Shown: positions 1 to 5,795 of the stretch, in pieces | Layout of the letters: the number at the start of each line of letters is the position of its first letter | Numbering within the stretch: the first letter of the stretch is position 1 | Source of the DNA: JACVRX01 sp035697245 | GTDB taxonomy: Bacteria > Actinomycetota > Actinomycetes > Jiangellales > Jiangellaceae | Length of the DNA stretch: 6,391 bases | Assembly (NCBI GenBank): GCA_035697245.1 | Contig: DASSDH010000195.1 | Coordinates: 1-6,391 of the forward strand | Reading direction: 5' to 3' | The notes under the pieces: model-generated | Told to the model about the DNA's origin: nothing | Seen by the model: only the letters and a program-made list of their open reading frames with translations | Database searches by the model: none | Program-made: the position numbers and the translations under genes

Positions 1-2
1 GC

Positions 3-698
3 ATGCCGGAGATCCGCGGCTTGTCACGCCCGTCCGGCGCCCACGCGGATCTCCCCGAACCCCTGTTCCGGGCGATCGGACAGCGAGGAGTCGTCTGCAT
101 CGCAGACACACGCAGGATGACCGACGCGATCTTGGCGCGCACCGACCAATGGCTCGGCGAACCGCCGCCGCCGCCCGACCAGAACGGCGCCAGTGCCGAA
201 CTCCTGCGGCGATACCTTCGCTGCTACGGACCATCCACACAAAGGGCCTTCGCCGAATGGACCCTGCGCAGTGCCGCCGATGTCCGCACCACCTTCGAAG
301 CGATCATGTCCGAGCTCGTCGAGATCCGCGTGGAACGAACCGTTGAACTGCTCCTCGCGGCCGACATCGACGACCTGGCCTCGCCCGCGGAGCCGACCGG
401 GGTTCGCCTACTACCCGCCCACGATCCGTTCCTCCAGCAGCGCGACCGCCACAGGCTCCTGCCTGACAGCGAACTGCGCAAGCGTCTGTGGCGCCCAGTC
501 GGCAGCCCGGGCCTCGTGCTCATCGACGGGCAGGCCAAGGCGATCTGGTCCTCGCATCGCGAGGGCAAGACGCTCAGGATCACCGTGGATCCCTTCGGCC
601 CACTCCGCAAATCCGAGCGGCACGCGATCTCCGACGAGGCGGACAGCATCGCCCCGCTGCGCGGAGCCGATCAGAGCGCTCTGACCGTGAACGAGTGA
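3..698 (+). CDS. Winged-helix DNA-binding domain protein (HTH_42, YcaQ/AlkZ-like), 5' truncated by window edge
   Basis: The 231 visible residues match the C-terminal two thirds of the HTH_42 (formerly DUF1006) family, whose studied members YcaQ and AlkZ are DNA glycosylases that unhook interstrand crosslinks. Visible family hallmarks are the winged-helix segment LLRRYLRCYGPSTQRAFAEW (residues 68-87), the VRLLPAHDPFLQQRDR block (134-149) and the closing beta-strand pair LVLIDGQAKAIW...KTLRITVDPF (171-198). Family members are commonly 330-400 residues, so roughly 100-150 residues, including the region where the catalytic QxQ/QxD-type motif of characterised enzymes lies, should be left of the window. 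The ATG at position 3 is therefore probably internal. Activity cannot be judged because the active site is out of view, and many actinobacterial members are uncharacterised. The stop is followed by GC-rich hairpins, and a decayed copy of the same family's tail lies 215 bp downstream. The family assignment is firm; the biochemical role is inferred. Confidence 0.82.
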   Translation: MPEIRGLSRPSGAHADLPEPLFRAIGQRGVVCIADTRRMTDAILARTDQWLGEPPPPPDQNGASAELLRRYLRCYGPSTQRAFAEWTLRSAADVRTTFEAIMSELVEIRVERTVELLLAADIDDLASPAEPTGVRLLPAHDPFLQQRDRHRLLPDSELRKRLWRPVGSPGLVLIDGQAKAIWSSHREGKTLRITVDPFGPLRKSERHAISDEADSIAPLRGADQSALTVNE

Positions 699-710
699 CC
701 TGGGGTCTAA

Positions 711-737
711 CGCCCGAGCGGGCGCCATACGGGCGCC
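711..737 (+). terminator. GC-rich hairpin cluster after the winged-helix gene, possible terminator
   Basis: Starting 12 bp after the stop codon there are two overlapping inverted repeats. CGCCCG (711-716) pairs with CGGGCG (719-724) over a 2-nt loop, and GGCGCC (721-726) pairs with GGCGCC (732-737) over a 5-nt loop. The two stems are mutually exclusive. No T-run follows, so this is not a canonical intrinsic terminator, but U-less GC hairpins are proposed to end transcription in actinobacteria. Position supports the call; function is inferred. Confidence 0.35.
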
Positions 738-912
738 GACCGTCACGGAATCGAGTCTTGGGTGTTTTCGGTCAGCCGTTCTTGGCTGCTTGGGCTTCGG
801 GGCGAAGTGCTGCACTCCGAACGCGATGGCCACGGCGATGTCGTCGTCGCTGGAGTGGCGGCAGAGCCCGGCGGATGGCCCGCCATGCGTTGACCGAACC
901 GGTTACGACCCT
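738..912. other. Non-coding or debris stretch without a recognisable gene
   Basis: No reading frame here gives a protein I recognise. A minus-strand frame is open from about 902 leftward and reads DDDIAVAIAFGVQHFAPKPK around 785-845 with a G/C-rich third position. It continues antisense into the winged-helix gene without a natural end and has no plausible start signal. It may be a fragment of an old gene or simply a chance open frame of GC-rich DNA. The stretch sits between an intact family member and a relic of the same family. Confidence 0.4.
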
Positions 913-1095
913 GGTGGCGTGTGGCACCAGCGGCACTCCGGTGGGAAGCTCGCCATCACCGTCGAACCGCTACACGGCCTAACCGCGGCGCAACGCCGCG
1001 AGCTCGACGACGAGATCGAACTCGTGGGCGCCGTCATGCAGGCCAAACCCACACTGACGCTGGGCACCGTGACCGTCGGCCCCCCACACGCCTGA
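913..1095 (+). pseudogene. Relic of the C-terminal tail of a second HTH_42 (YcaQ/AlkZ-like) gene
   Basis: From about 916 to the TGA at 1093-1095 the frame reads like the last ~60 residues of the HTH_42 family: GGVWHQRHSGGKLAITVEPL, then an amphipathic helix (LTAAQRRELDDEIELVG) and an ending LTLGTVTVGPPHA. It parallels the tail of the upstream intact member: HREGKTLRITVDPF against RHSGGKLAITVEPL, followed in both by an arginine- and acid-rich helix. Nothing recognisable of the family precedes about 913, so the winged-helix and catalytic parts are missing. The open frame can be extended to an ATG at 790, but residues before about 42 look random. The end (VGPPHA) carries one proline more than the VGPHA I expect, beside a run of C residues. 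Most likely this is what remains of a deleted paralogue. Family identity rests on remembered motifs, not on an alignment. Confidence 0.6.
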
Positions 1096-1135
1096 ACCAC
1101 GCGCCTGCGAGGCCTCCACCGGCGATGGACGTGGG

Positions 1136-1457
1136 TCAGTTGGTACCGACCGCGAGGGCGAGGAACTCCTGCCGGGAGCGGTCGTCGTTTCGGAGCGCGC
1201 CGTGTAGCGCTGAGGTAATCGTGTGTGCTCCAGCGGCGCGCACACCACGAAGGGACATGCACAGGTGCTCGGCCTTGAGCTCGTCGTACCCCTCATCGTT
1301 CGGGAACGTTGTCGGTCGGGTCACGGCCTAATGCCGTGAGCAGGTCGGCGATGGCGCGCAGGGCAGCTGCAAGGTCTGGTTCTAACCGTGGGCCGACGAT
1401 CCGTAGCCGGCGCGTCGGAGTGCTGCCCAGAGCAAGGCTTGCGACGGTGGCCGTCAT
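1136..1457 (-). pseudogene. folE: GTP cyclohydrolase I remnant with internal deletion and frameshift
   Basis: Intact FolE makes 7,8-dihydroneopterin triphosphate from GTP, the first step of folate/pterin synthesis. Only its two ends are present here. The N-terminal part starts at the ATG at 1455-1457 and reads LEPDLAAALRAIADLLTALG and RDPTDN, the family's first helix, before hitting TGA at 1293-1295 (54 codons). The C-terminal part lies in another frame, about 1136-1276, and reads KAEHLCMSLRGVRAAGAHTI, then TSALHG and SRQEFLALA. This contains the EHLCM segment with the third zinc-ligand cysteine. The middle, including the CEHH zinc/catalytic motif, is absent, roughly 100 residues compared with a usual ~180-200, so the product cannot be active. 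The start codon overlaps the doxX stop (ATGA), showing the gene was translationally coupled to doxX. The junction falls between about 1275 and 1308, close to a perfect hairpin at 1321-1339. A 54-residue peptide could still be made. Confidence 0.78.
1321..1339. repeat. Perfect 7-bp inverted repeat, 5-nt loop
   Basis: TCACGGC (1321-1327) and GCCGTGA (1333-1339) are exact reverse complements separated by CTAAT. The repeat lies in the N-terminal piece of the folE remnant, about 13-45 bp from the inferred deletion junction. On the minus strand it encodes LTALGRD, with the leucine as TTA, a rare codon in such GC-rich DNA. No T-run follows on either strand, so it is a weak terminator candidate. It may have contributed to the deletion or be coincidental. 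Confidence 0.45.
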
Positions 1458-1882
1458 CGCGGCCCGCGTCCGTCGTGCGCGACCGCCAGTCGGGACAGCG
1501 CCAGCGCTGCGATGAGCAGGCCGAAGTCGCGCAGGGCGATGTCGTAGTAGCCGGGGATCAGCAACAGGTTGACGATGATGCCGGCCAGCCACGCCGCCAC
1601 CAGCAGCGCGCCGTACCGTGGCAACAGGGCAACGACGACACCGGCGATGATCTCCACCACACCGACGACGTACATCGCCTGCTGGGCCGTGCCGGGAACG
1701 ATGTCGTTGACCAGCGGTGCCAGGTACGCCGGCCAATCGGTCAGCGCGTTGGCGAACTTGTCCAGGCCAAACACGATTGGGGCCACGGTGAACACCGTTC
1801 GCAGCAGCAGGAACGCCTGCCGGGATGGGTTGGCGGCAAGCGCCCAACCCACCTCCGGGCCAGGTCGGGGAATGGTTGCCAT
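1454..1882 (-). CDS. DoxX-family integral membrane protein
   Basis: This 142-residue protein has the four-helix layout of the DoxX/DoxX-like family: hydrophobic stretches at about 22-42, 69-88, 90-109 and 114-133, with a short polar N-terminus. Recognisable family signatures are GLDKFANALTDWPAYLAP (39-56), GTAQQAMYVVGVVEIIAG (64-81) and AWLAGIIVNLLLIPGYYDIA (97-116), followed by LRDFG. Length matches the family. DoxX-type proteins sit in the cytoplasmic membrane; a relative in mycobacteria is linked to thiol/oxidative stress defence, but most members have no proven reaction, so function is left open. The ATG at 1880-1882 has a good ribosome binding site 7 nt upstream. The stop codon overlaps the start of the folE remnant by ATGA. 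The gene is divergent from a SufR-like regulator and shares its control region, so regulation by that protein is likely. Family call is firm. Confidence 0.87.
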   Translation of the reverse strand: MATIPRPGPEVGWALAANPSRQAFLLLRTVFTVAPIVFGLDKFANALTDWPAYLAPLVNDIVPGTAQQAMYVVGVVEIIAGVVVALLPRYGALLVAAWLAGIIVNLLLIPGYYDIALRDFGLLIAALALSRLAVAHDGRGPR

Positions 1883-1889
1883 CGGGAAA

Positions 1890-1895
1890 TCCCTT
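1890..1895 (-). promoter_or_regulatory. Ribosome binding site of the doxX-like gene
   Basis: On the minus strand AAGGGA lies 7 nt before the ATG at 1880-1882, a good match to the anti-Shine-Dalgarno sequence. It fixes the start codon of the DoxX-family protein. Confidence 0.7.
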
Positions 1896-1914
1896 CTAAG
1901 ATAGGTTTCTGCTC

Positions 1915-1943
1915 ACGTTAGAACGCTCCTTCTCTTGCGTCAA
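1915..1943 (-). promoter_or_regulatory. Candidate sigma70-type promoter of the doxX-like gene
   Basis: Read on the minus strand, TTGACG (1938-1943) is a near-consensus -35 box, followed after 17 bp by TAACGT (1915-1920) as -10. Transcription would begin near 1907-1908 and give a leader of about 25 nt that includes the AAGGGA ribosome binding site. The -35 box overlaps the -35 box of the opposite promoter by 3 bp (1938-1940). Assigned from box similarity and spacing only. Confidence 0.5.
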
Positions 1944-1962
1944 GTATTTTGTGCTTTACAAT
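1935..1962 (+). promoter_or_regulatory. Candidate promoter of the SufR-like regulator, leaderless
   Basis: TTGCGT (1935-1940) and TACAAT (1957-1962) form -35 and -10 boxes with a 16-bp spacer. Initiation 7-8 nt after the -10 falls at 1969-1970, which is the A of the regulator's ATG. No Shine-Dalgarno sequence is visible before that ATG, which fits a leaderless transcript, a common arrangement in actinobacteria. Assignment is by sequence similarity only. Confidence 0.5.
1942..1956. promoter_or_regulatory. Possible operator: imperfect palindrome between the divergent promoters
   Basis: AAGTATTTTGTGCTT is an imperfect inverted repeat (AAGTA against TGCTT, one mismatch in five, 5-nt centre) in an AT-rich patch. 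It fills most of the spacer of the regulator promoter and touches the -35 box of the doxX promoter. A protein bound here could shut both. The symmetry is weak and the site is a guess from position. Confidence 0.25.
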
Positions 1963-1969
1963 GCGTGGC

Positions 1970-2641
1970 ATGGAGCAGCGTCCGTTGGCGGAGCGGGTGG
2001 CAGCGGTCAGCTCGCTGGACGACCCGATCCGCCGCGCCCTGTTCGACCACGTGTCCCGCAGCGACACCCCGGTGAGCCGGGACCAGGCCGCCGCGGTGTT
2101 GGGGTTGACCCGGAGCAAGGCGGCCTTCCACCTCGATCGGCTCGTCGACGAGGGCTTGTTGACCGTGGAGTTCAAACGGCTCACCGGCCGGACCGGTCCG
2201 GGCGCGGGCCGCCCGTCCAAGCTCTACCGCCGAACCGCGGACGAGATCGCGGTCACCGTTCCCGAGCGCCGATACGACTTTGCGGGCCAGTTGGCGTTCG
2301 CCGCGATCGAGGAGTCCACTCGAACCGGTGAATCGGCGAGAGAGGCTCTGCTGCGCATCGCCGGTGACATTGGACGGGCTTTGGGCGCGGGGGCCGCGTC
2401 ATTCGAGAGCGTTCTCGAAGAGCACGGCTTCGAGCCCCGCTCGGATGGCGCGGGAGGAATCGTGCTGGGCAACTGCCCCTTCCATCGACTCGCACAGCAA
2501 CACACCGAGACCGTGTGCCACCTCAACCTGGAGCTGCTCCGAGGAGCCGCAGAGAGCTCGAGTGATCAGCGGCACACCTTGGTGCTCGATCCGGCGATCG
2601 GACGCTGCTGCGTCCGAGCCGTGCCGCGCAACCCGTGTTGA
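1970..2641 (+). CDS. SufR-like (COG2345) winged-helix transcriptional regulator with C-terminal cysteine cluster
   Basis: The 223-residue product begins with an ArsR-type winged helix-turn-helix. LDDPIRRALFDHV (16-28) precedes the HTH (about 35-62, VSRDQAAAVLGLTRSKAAFH...), and a wing follows with the family signature GAGRPSKLYRR (78-88). The second half is the COG2345 sensor region with cysteines at 169, 183 and 213-214 (NCPFHRLA, ETVCHLNLELL, DPAIGRCCV). This resembles the cysteine set that holds the Fe-S cluster of cyanobacterial and mycobacterial SufR repressors. The order and rough spacing (13 and 29 residues between) fit, so an Fe-S or redox sensor is inferred. An ATG at 1961 and a TTG at 1949 are in frame, but 1970 is preferred because it begins the conserved sequence and coincides with the predicted transcription start. 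It is divergent from the DoxX gene, its most likely target along with itself. No suf genes are in view, so it is probably a SufR paralogue and not SufR itself. Confidence 0.83.
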   Translation: MEQRPLAERVAAVSSLDDPIRRALFDHVSRSDTPVSRDQAAAVLGLTRSKAAFHLDRLVDEGLLTVEFKRLTGRTGPGAGRPSKLYRRTADEIAVTVPERRYDFAGQLAFAAIEESTRTGESAREALLRIAGDIGRALGAGAASFESVLEEHGFEPRSDGAGGIVLGNCPFHRLAQQHTETVCHLNLELLRGAAESSSDQRHTLVLDPAIGRCCVRAVPRNPC

Positions 2642-2701
2642 CCAAACGTCGGCCGCGTCGAATCCGCTTGAGGACGCCATTGACCGCCCGCGCAGCTGTG
2701 C

Positions 2702-4195
2702 TCAGACGCCTACCCGCTCCCACGGCCCCCAGATGGCGAACGACATGCCGTTGGACGCCTGGATGTTGACGTAGAGCGTGTTTCCGTCAGGCGAGAAGGT
2801 GGAGCCAGCGAATTCGTCGTTGGTCCGGTTGGGGAGCCGGTTGAGCGCCAGGTCCCATAGCTGGCCGCCCCGCGACAGCCCGCGCAGGTAGTTGTCCTCG
2901 ACGTTGTCCTCGCAGATCACGAGGGTTCCGCGCGGACTGGTCGTGATGTTGTCCGGAAAGTCGAGGGTGTCGCGATCGGGTGCCTGGTAGAGCAGCTGGA
3001 GGCGCCCGGACAGACAGTGGTAGGCCCAGATCTGGCCGGACCCTTTGCCGTAACCGCTCGGGCGGGTGGTTGAGATGTCGGGGTCCTCGGGTTCCCCACC
3101 GCCCTGGGTGGAGCAAAAGTAGACGACGCCGTTGTCGTAGACCGCACCCTCGAGCCGGCTGAAGTACGCCGCGCCCTGCGCCCATCCCTGGCCGGCCACG
3201 TAGTGGATCGCGTCGTCGTTGGTCGTCGTGGGGGTACCGTCGGGCAGGCGCGGGAAGTCCGGGTCTGGGTCGTCGATGGGCACCCACACCGTCTGGAAGG
3301 TCGCCCTTAGCTGCTGGCTGTCTGCGAGCGGAGCGTTGGGCCAGCCCTTGACGGCGAGCATGAACAGCTGGCCACCGTCGACCAGCTCCCGGGCCTCGAC
3401 GGGGTTCCTGGGCGGCACGTACTTGTAGAAGCCGGAGGGAAAGCCGAAGTCATCCTCGGTCAGGTAGGCCGCGCCCTCGGCGGGGTCGACGGCGATCGCC
3501 TCGTGGGCAAAACGCCCGGCCTTGCGCACGGGCTGCGCGCTCGCCGCGCCTTCGACCGGCACCTCGAAGACGTAACCGTGGGGGCGGGTCAGCTGAGCGT
3601 TCTTGATGTAGGTCGTGGGCGGCAGGGAACCGCGGGTGAAGTCGTCGAAGACGTCGGGGCCGTTGATGGTCTCCTCGCAGGTCACCCATGCTCCCCATAG
3701 CATGGGCCCGCCCGAGCAGTTCATCATCGTCCCGGCGAGGCTCGCCCAGGACTCGGCCACGTGCCCCTCCCCGTCGACGACCACGGACGTCGTGCCACCG
3801 CCTGCACGAGAGTCATAGGCGGGAGCCGTCGCAGAGAACGGTGCCGGTGCGGGGTCGTTGATCTCGTGGTTACGAATGAGGACCGAGTGCCCATCGGGGC
3901 CGGGGAAGGCGGCCATGCCGTCGTGCCGCCCGGGAATCCGGGTCCCGTCGGACAAGACCCGGTCGGTTGGGTCGGTGGTGTCGTGGAAGGAGCGGTATGA
4001 GAAGCCTTCCGGCAGCCAGAGCCGGACGACGTCGTCGCGCTGGTCCGGGATCGCGCGAAGATGGCGGAAATCCGGCCGGCTGCGGTCGGCCTGTGAGGGT
4101 AGCGCGAGGAACCCGGCGAGCGGTCCACCGACCACGGCACCACCGGCGGTAACGGCCGCCCCGCGTAGCAGCGTTCGACGATCGATCGTGGTCAT
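2702..4195 (-). CDS. PhoX/DUF839-family exported protein (alkaline phosphatase-like), Tat substrate
   Basis: The 497-residue protein belongs to the PhoX family (DUF839, COG3211), whose studied members are monomeric beta-propeller phosphatases using an iron-calcium cofactor outside the cytoplasm. It starts with a twin-arginine signal (DRRTLLRGAAV, residues 5-15, then a hydrophobic stretch to about 32), so export folded with its metal site is expected. Family motifs in order: HDGMAAFPGPDG (91-102), LIRNHEIND (106-114), MNCSGGPMLWGAWVTCEE (158-175), RFAHEAIAVDP (228-238), AYLTED (243-248), FPDNITTSPRGTLVICEDN (413-431) and DEFAGSTFSPDGNTLYVNIQ (460-479). The TCEE segment (C173) and the acidic residues near 231 and 429 correspond to the region that binds metal in characterised PhoX, though I cannot confirm each ligand. 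Length suits the family. A GGGAGG ribosome binding site precedes the ATG by 9 nt. It lies 59 bp after the ligase gene and is probably the last gene of that operon. Substrate is unknown; many DUF839 proteins are untested. Confidence 0.88.
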   Translation of the reverse strand: MTTIDRRTLLRGAAVTAGGAVVGGPLAGFLALPSQADRSRPDFRHLRAIPDQRDDVVRLWLPEGFSYRSFHDTTDPTDRVLSDGTRIPGRHDGMAAFPGPDGHSVLIRNHEINDPAPAPFSATAPAYDSRAGGGTTSVVVDGEGHVAESWASLAGTMMNCSGGPMLWGAWVTCEETINGPDVFDDFTRGSLPPTTYIKNAQLTRPHGYVFEVPVEGAASAQPVRKAGRFAHEAIAVDPAEGAAYLTEDDFGFPSGFYKYVPPRNPVEARELVDGGQLFMLAVKGWPNAPLADSQQLRATFQTVWVPIDDPDPDFPRLPDGTPTTTNDDAIHYVAGQGWAQGAAYFSRLEGAVYDNGVVYFCSTQGGGEPEDPDISTTRPSGYGKGSGQIWAYHCLSGRLQLLYQAPDRDTLDFPDNITTSPRGTLVICEDNVEDNYLRGLSRGGQLWDLALNRLPNRTNDEFAGSTFSPDGNTLYVNIQASNGMSFAIWGPWERVGV

Positions 4196-4204
4196 GGTAT
4201 TGCG

Positions 4205-4210
4205 CCTCCC
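4205..4210 (-). promoter_or_regulatory. Ribosome binding site of the PhoX-family gene
   Basis: GGGAGG on the minus strand lies 9 nt before the ATG at 4193-4195, supporting that start, which also gives a complete twin-arginine signal. No convincing promoter is visible in the 59 bp up to the ligase stop. Confidence 0.65.
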
Positions 4211-4254
4211 GGTCGTCCGAGTCCCTGGAACCGAACTGACGCTAGCCGGTCACC

Positions 4255-5787
4255 TCACGTGGCGGAAGTTATGCCGGTAACGAACGTCCGAAGCAGGGCG
4301 TTCTTGTCCGGCTTGCCGCCGGGAGTCAGCGGAACGTCGGCTACAGCTGAAATGCTTCTTGGGACGCTCGCGCCGCCGAGCTCGACGCGGATCAGGGACG
4401 ACAGCGTGTCCGGATCGAGAACACGTCCGGCCCGCGGTATCACGAACGCGTGAATCGCCTCCCCGGTTTGCTCGTCCGGCGCTCCAACTACATATGCCTG
4501 GTCGACGTCCGGATGGCCGGCCAGGATCCGTTCGATCGGTGCCGCGTACCGGACGTGTCCCTCAACCATGATGACCTCACGCGCCCGGCTGGTCAGGTGC
4601 AGGAAGCCGTCGGGCGTCAGGTAGCCGATGTCACGGGTGTCCAGCCAACCATCCCGGAACACGTCGCTGGTCTGGGCCGCGTCGTCGCCCCAATAGCCCA
4701 CCATCAGCTGTCGTGAACGGACGAAGATCTGGCCGATCTCACCGGGTGTGACCGGCCGGCCAACCGCATCGCGGACACTGACCTCGACATGCGGGAGAAC
4801 CTTCCCGACCGACTCGAGTGCGGCGCTGCCCGAGCGCCCGATGTGATCGGGCGTAAGCAGCGAGATCATTCCCGACTCGCTCTGCCCGTATCCCTGCCAG
4901 ACCACGGGGCCGAGTCGGGCTACCGCATCGGCCAGAAGTCGAGTGGTTGCCGGCGAGCCGGTGACGACCAGGGCACGCAAGCACGAGATGTCGACCGGCT
5001 GCGTCTGGAGCATCTCGAGCATCCGGTGCAGCGCGGGAACGAGCGTGAGGGCACCGCTGATCCGATGACGCTCGATCGCGTGCGGTAGATCCGGCCGCTC
5101 GTCCTTCGCGCCGACAACCACGGTGCCACCAACGAGCAGGCTGCGCCCGGCAAAGGTCATCATTGCCGGCATGGACCAGCTGCCGTAGACCAGGCAACGC
5201 TCGAAGCAGGAGATCAGCCTCGCCAGGTCCGGCGGCCACCGGGACGGGTCGAACGCCGGGTGCAGCGCCTCGTAGGACCACGCGCAGCCCTTGGGCCGTC
5301 CGCTGCTGCCGCTGGTGAAGTTCACCCGGGCGACGTCGTGCGCCCGGGCTTCCACGGTGATCGGCAGGCCGTCATCGGGCGCGGCCAGGAGGTCGTCCGC
5401 GCCAGGACAGTCGCCAAGGGAAAGTACGGCGGCAGAGCCGGCGAGCTCGAGCAGCTCCGGCGTCGCCGTCGCATCGTCGACGACAACCGCGTCGACTCGG
5501 TCGAGCACTGCAGAGAGCTGAGACGCGGTCCATCCCGGACGGACGCCGACGACGACGGCACCCAGGGCGTGCGCGGCCAGGTGCGCTGCGAACGCCTCGG
5601 GAGTGAGGGAGACGACCATGGCGACGGCACGGTCTGGTCCCAGTCCGGCGTGCCGCAGGCCGGTCGTCATGCGGCGGACCATCGTCAGCGTTTCGTCGTA
5701 GGAGACGCGGCGCCGCCCCTGTTCGAATGCCGTGCGTTCGGGTGCCTCCACAAGGGCGTCGACAAGCGGCTGCGGGAAAAGCCTCAT
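4255..5787 (-). CDS. ANL-superfamily AMP-dependent synthetase/ligase (acyl- or aryl-CoA ligase-like)
   Basis: This 510-residue enzyme activates a carboxylic acid as an acyl-AMP, usually then moved to CoA or a carrier protein. Core motifs are complete: the phosphate-binding loop TSGSSGRPKG (158-167), the A5 motif GYGQSESG (299-306), the A7 region GWLDTRDIGYLTPDGFLHL (380-398), the hinge SRAREVIMVEG (400-410) and the C-terminal lysine of A10 in PLTPGGKPDKNAL (486-498, K492). Length is typical of stand-alone acyl-CoA ligases; there is no carrier domain, membrane segment or FAAL-type insertion that I can see. A7 reads TRD where TGD is usual. The substrate cannot be read by eye; cysteine- and tryptophan-rich stretches around 190-210 probably shape the pocket. 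The gene begins 8 bp after a small membrane protein gene and has only a weak ribosome binding site, which suggests coupled translation. A Tat-exported PhoX-like protein follows. Superfamily call is firm; pathway is unknown. Confidence 0.88.
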   Translation of the reverse strand: MRLFPQPLVDALVEAPERTAFEQGRRRVSYDETLTMVRRMTTGLRHAGLGPDRAVAMVVSLTPEAFAAHLAAHALGAVVVGVRPGWTASQLSAVLDRVDAVVVDDATATPELLELAGSAAVLSLGDCPGADDLLAAPDDGLPITVEARAHDVARVNFTSGSSGRPKGCAWSYEALHPAFDPSRWPPDLARLISCFERCLVYGSWSMPAMMTFAGRSLLVGGTVVVGAKDERPDLPHAIERHRISGALTLVPALHRMLEMLQTQPVDISCLRALVVTGSPATTRLLADAVARLGPVVWQGYGQSESGMISLLTPDHIGRSGSAALESVGKVLPHVEVSVRDAVGRPVTPGEIGQIFVRSRQLMVGYWGDDAAQTSDVFRDGWLDTRDIGYLTPDGFLHLTSRAREVIMVEGHVRYAAPIERILAGHPDVDQAYVVGAPDEQTGEAIHAFVIPRAGRVLDPDTLSSLIRVELGGASVPRSISAVADVPLTPGGKPDKNALLRTFVTGITSAT

Positions 5788-5795
5788 GCGCAGGC

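Noticed and set aside
411..902. Minus-strand frame reading DDDIAVAIAFGVQHFAPKPK, considered as a transposase or small-gene fragment
   Set aside because: I recognise no family, it runs far into the antisense of the winged-helix gene, and its only starts lack a ribosome binding site.
488..982. Plus-strand 164-codon open frame spanning the winged-helix gene end and the following gap
   Set aside because: It overlaps the real gene in another frame, is arginine-rich and low in complexity, and matches nothing recognised.
984..1000. Perfect 7-bp inverted repeat CGCGGCG-CAA-CGCCGCG
   Set aside because: It lies inside the relic's codons for the conserved TAAQRREL helix and is explained by GC-rich arginine/alanine codons.
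1293..1847. A 184-codon open frame on the minus strand
   Set aside because: Its first 130 codons are the shadow of the DoxX gene in another frame (arginine/proline-rich, no family pattern). Only the last 54 codons, from 1457, are meaningful, as the folE start.
1949..1969. Upstream starts (TTG 1949, ATG 1961) for the regulator
   Set aside because: They would overlap the predicted -10 box, add residues (CFTMRG) unlike the family, and have no ribosome binding site.
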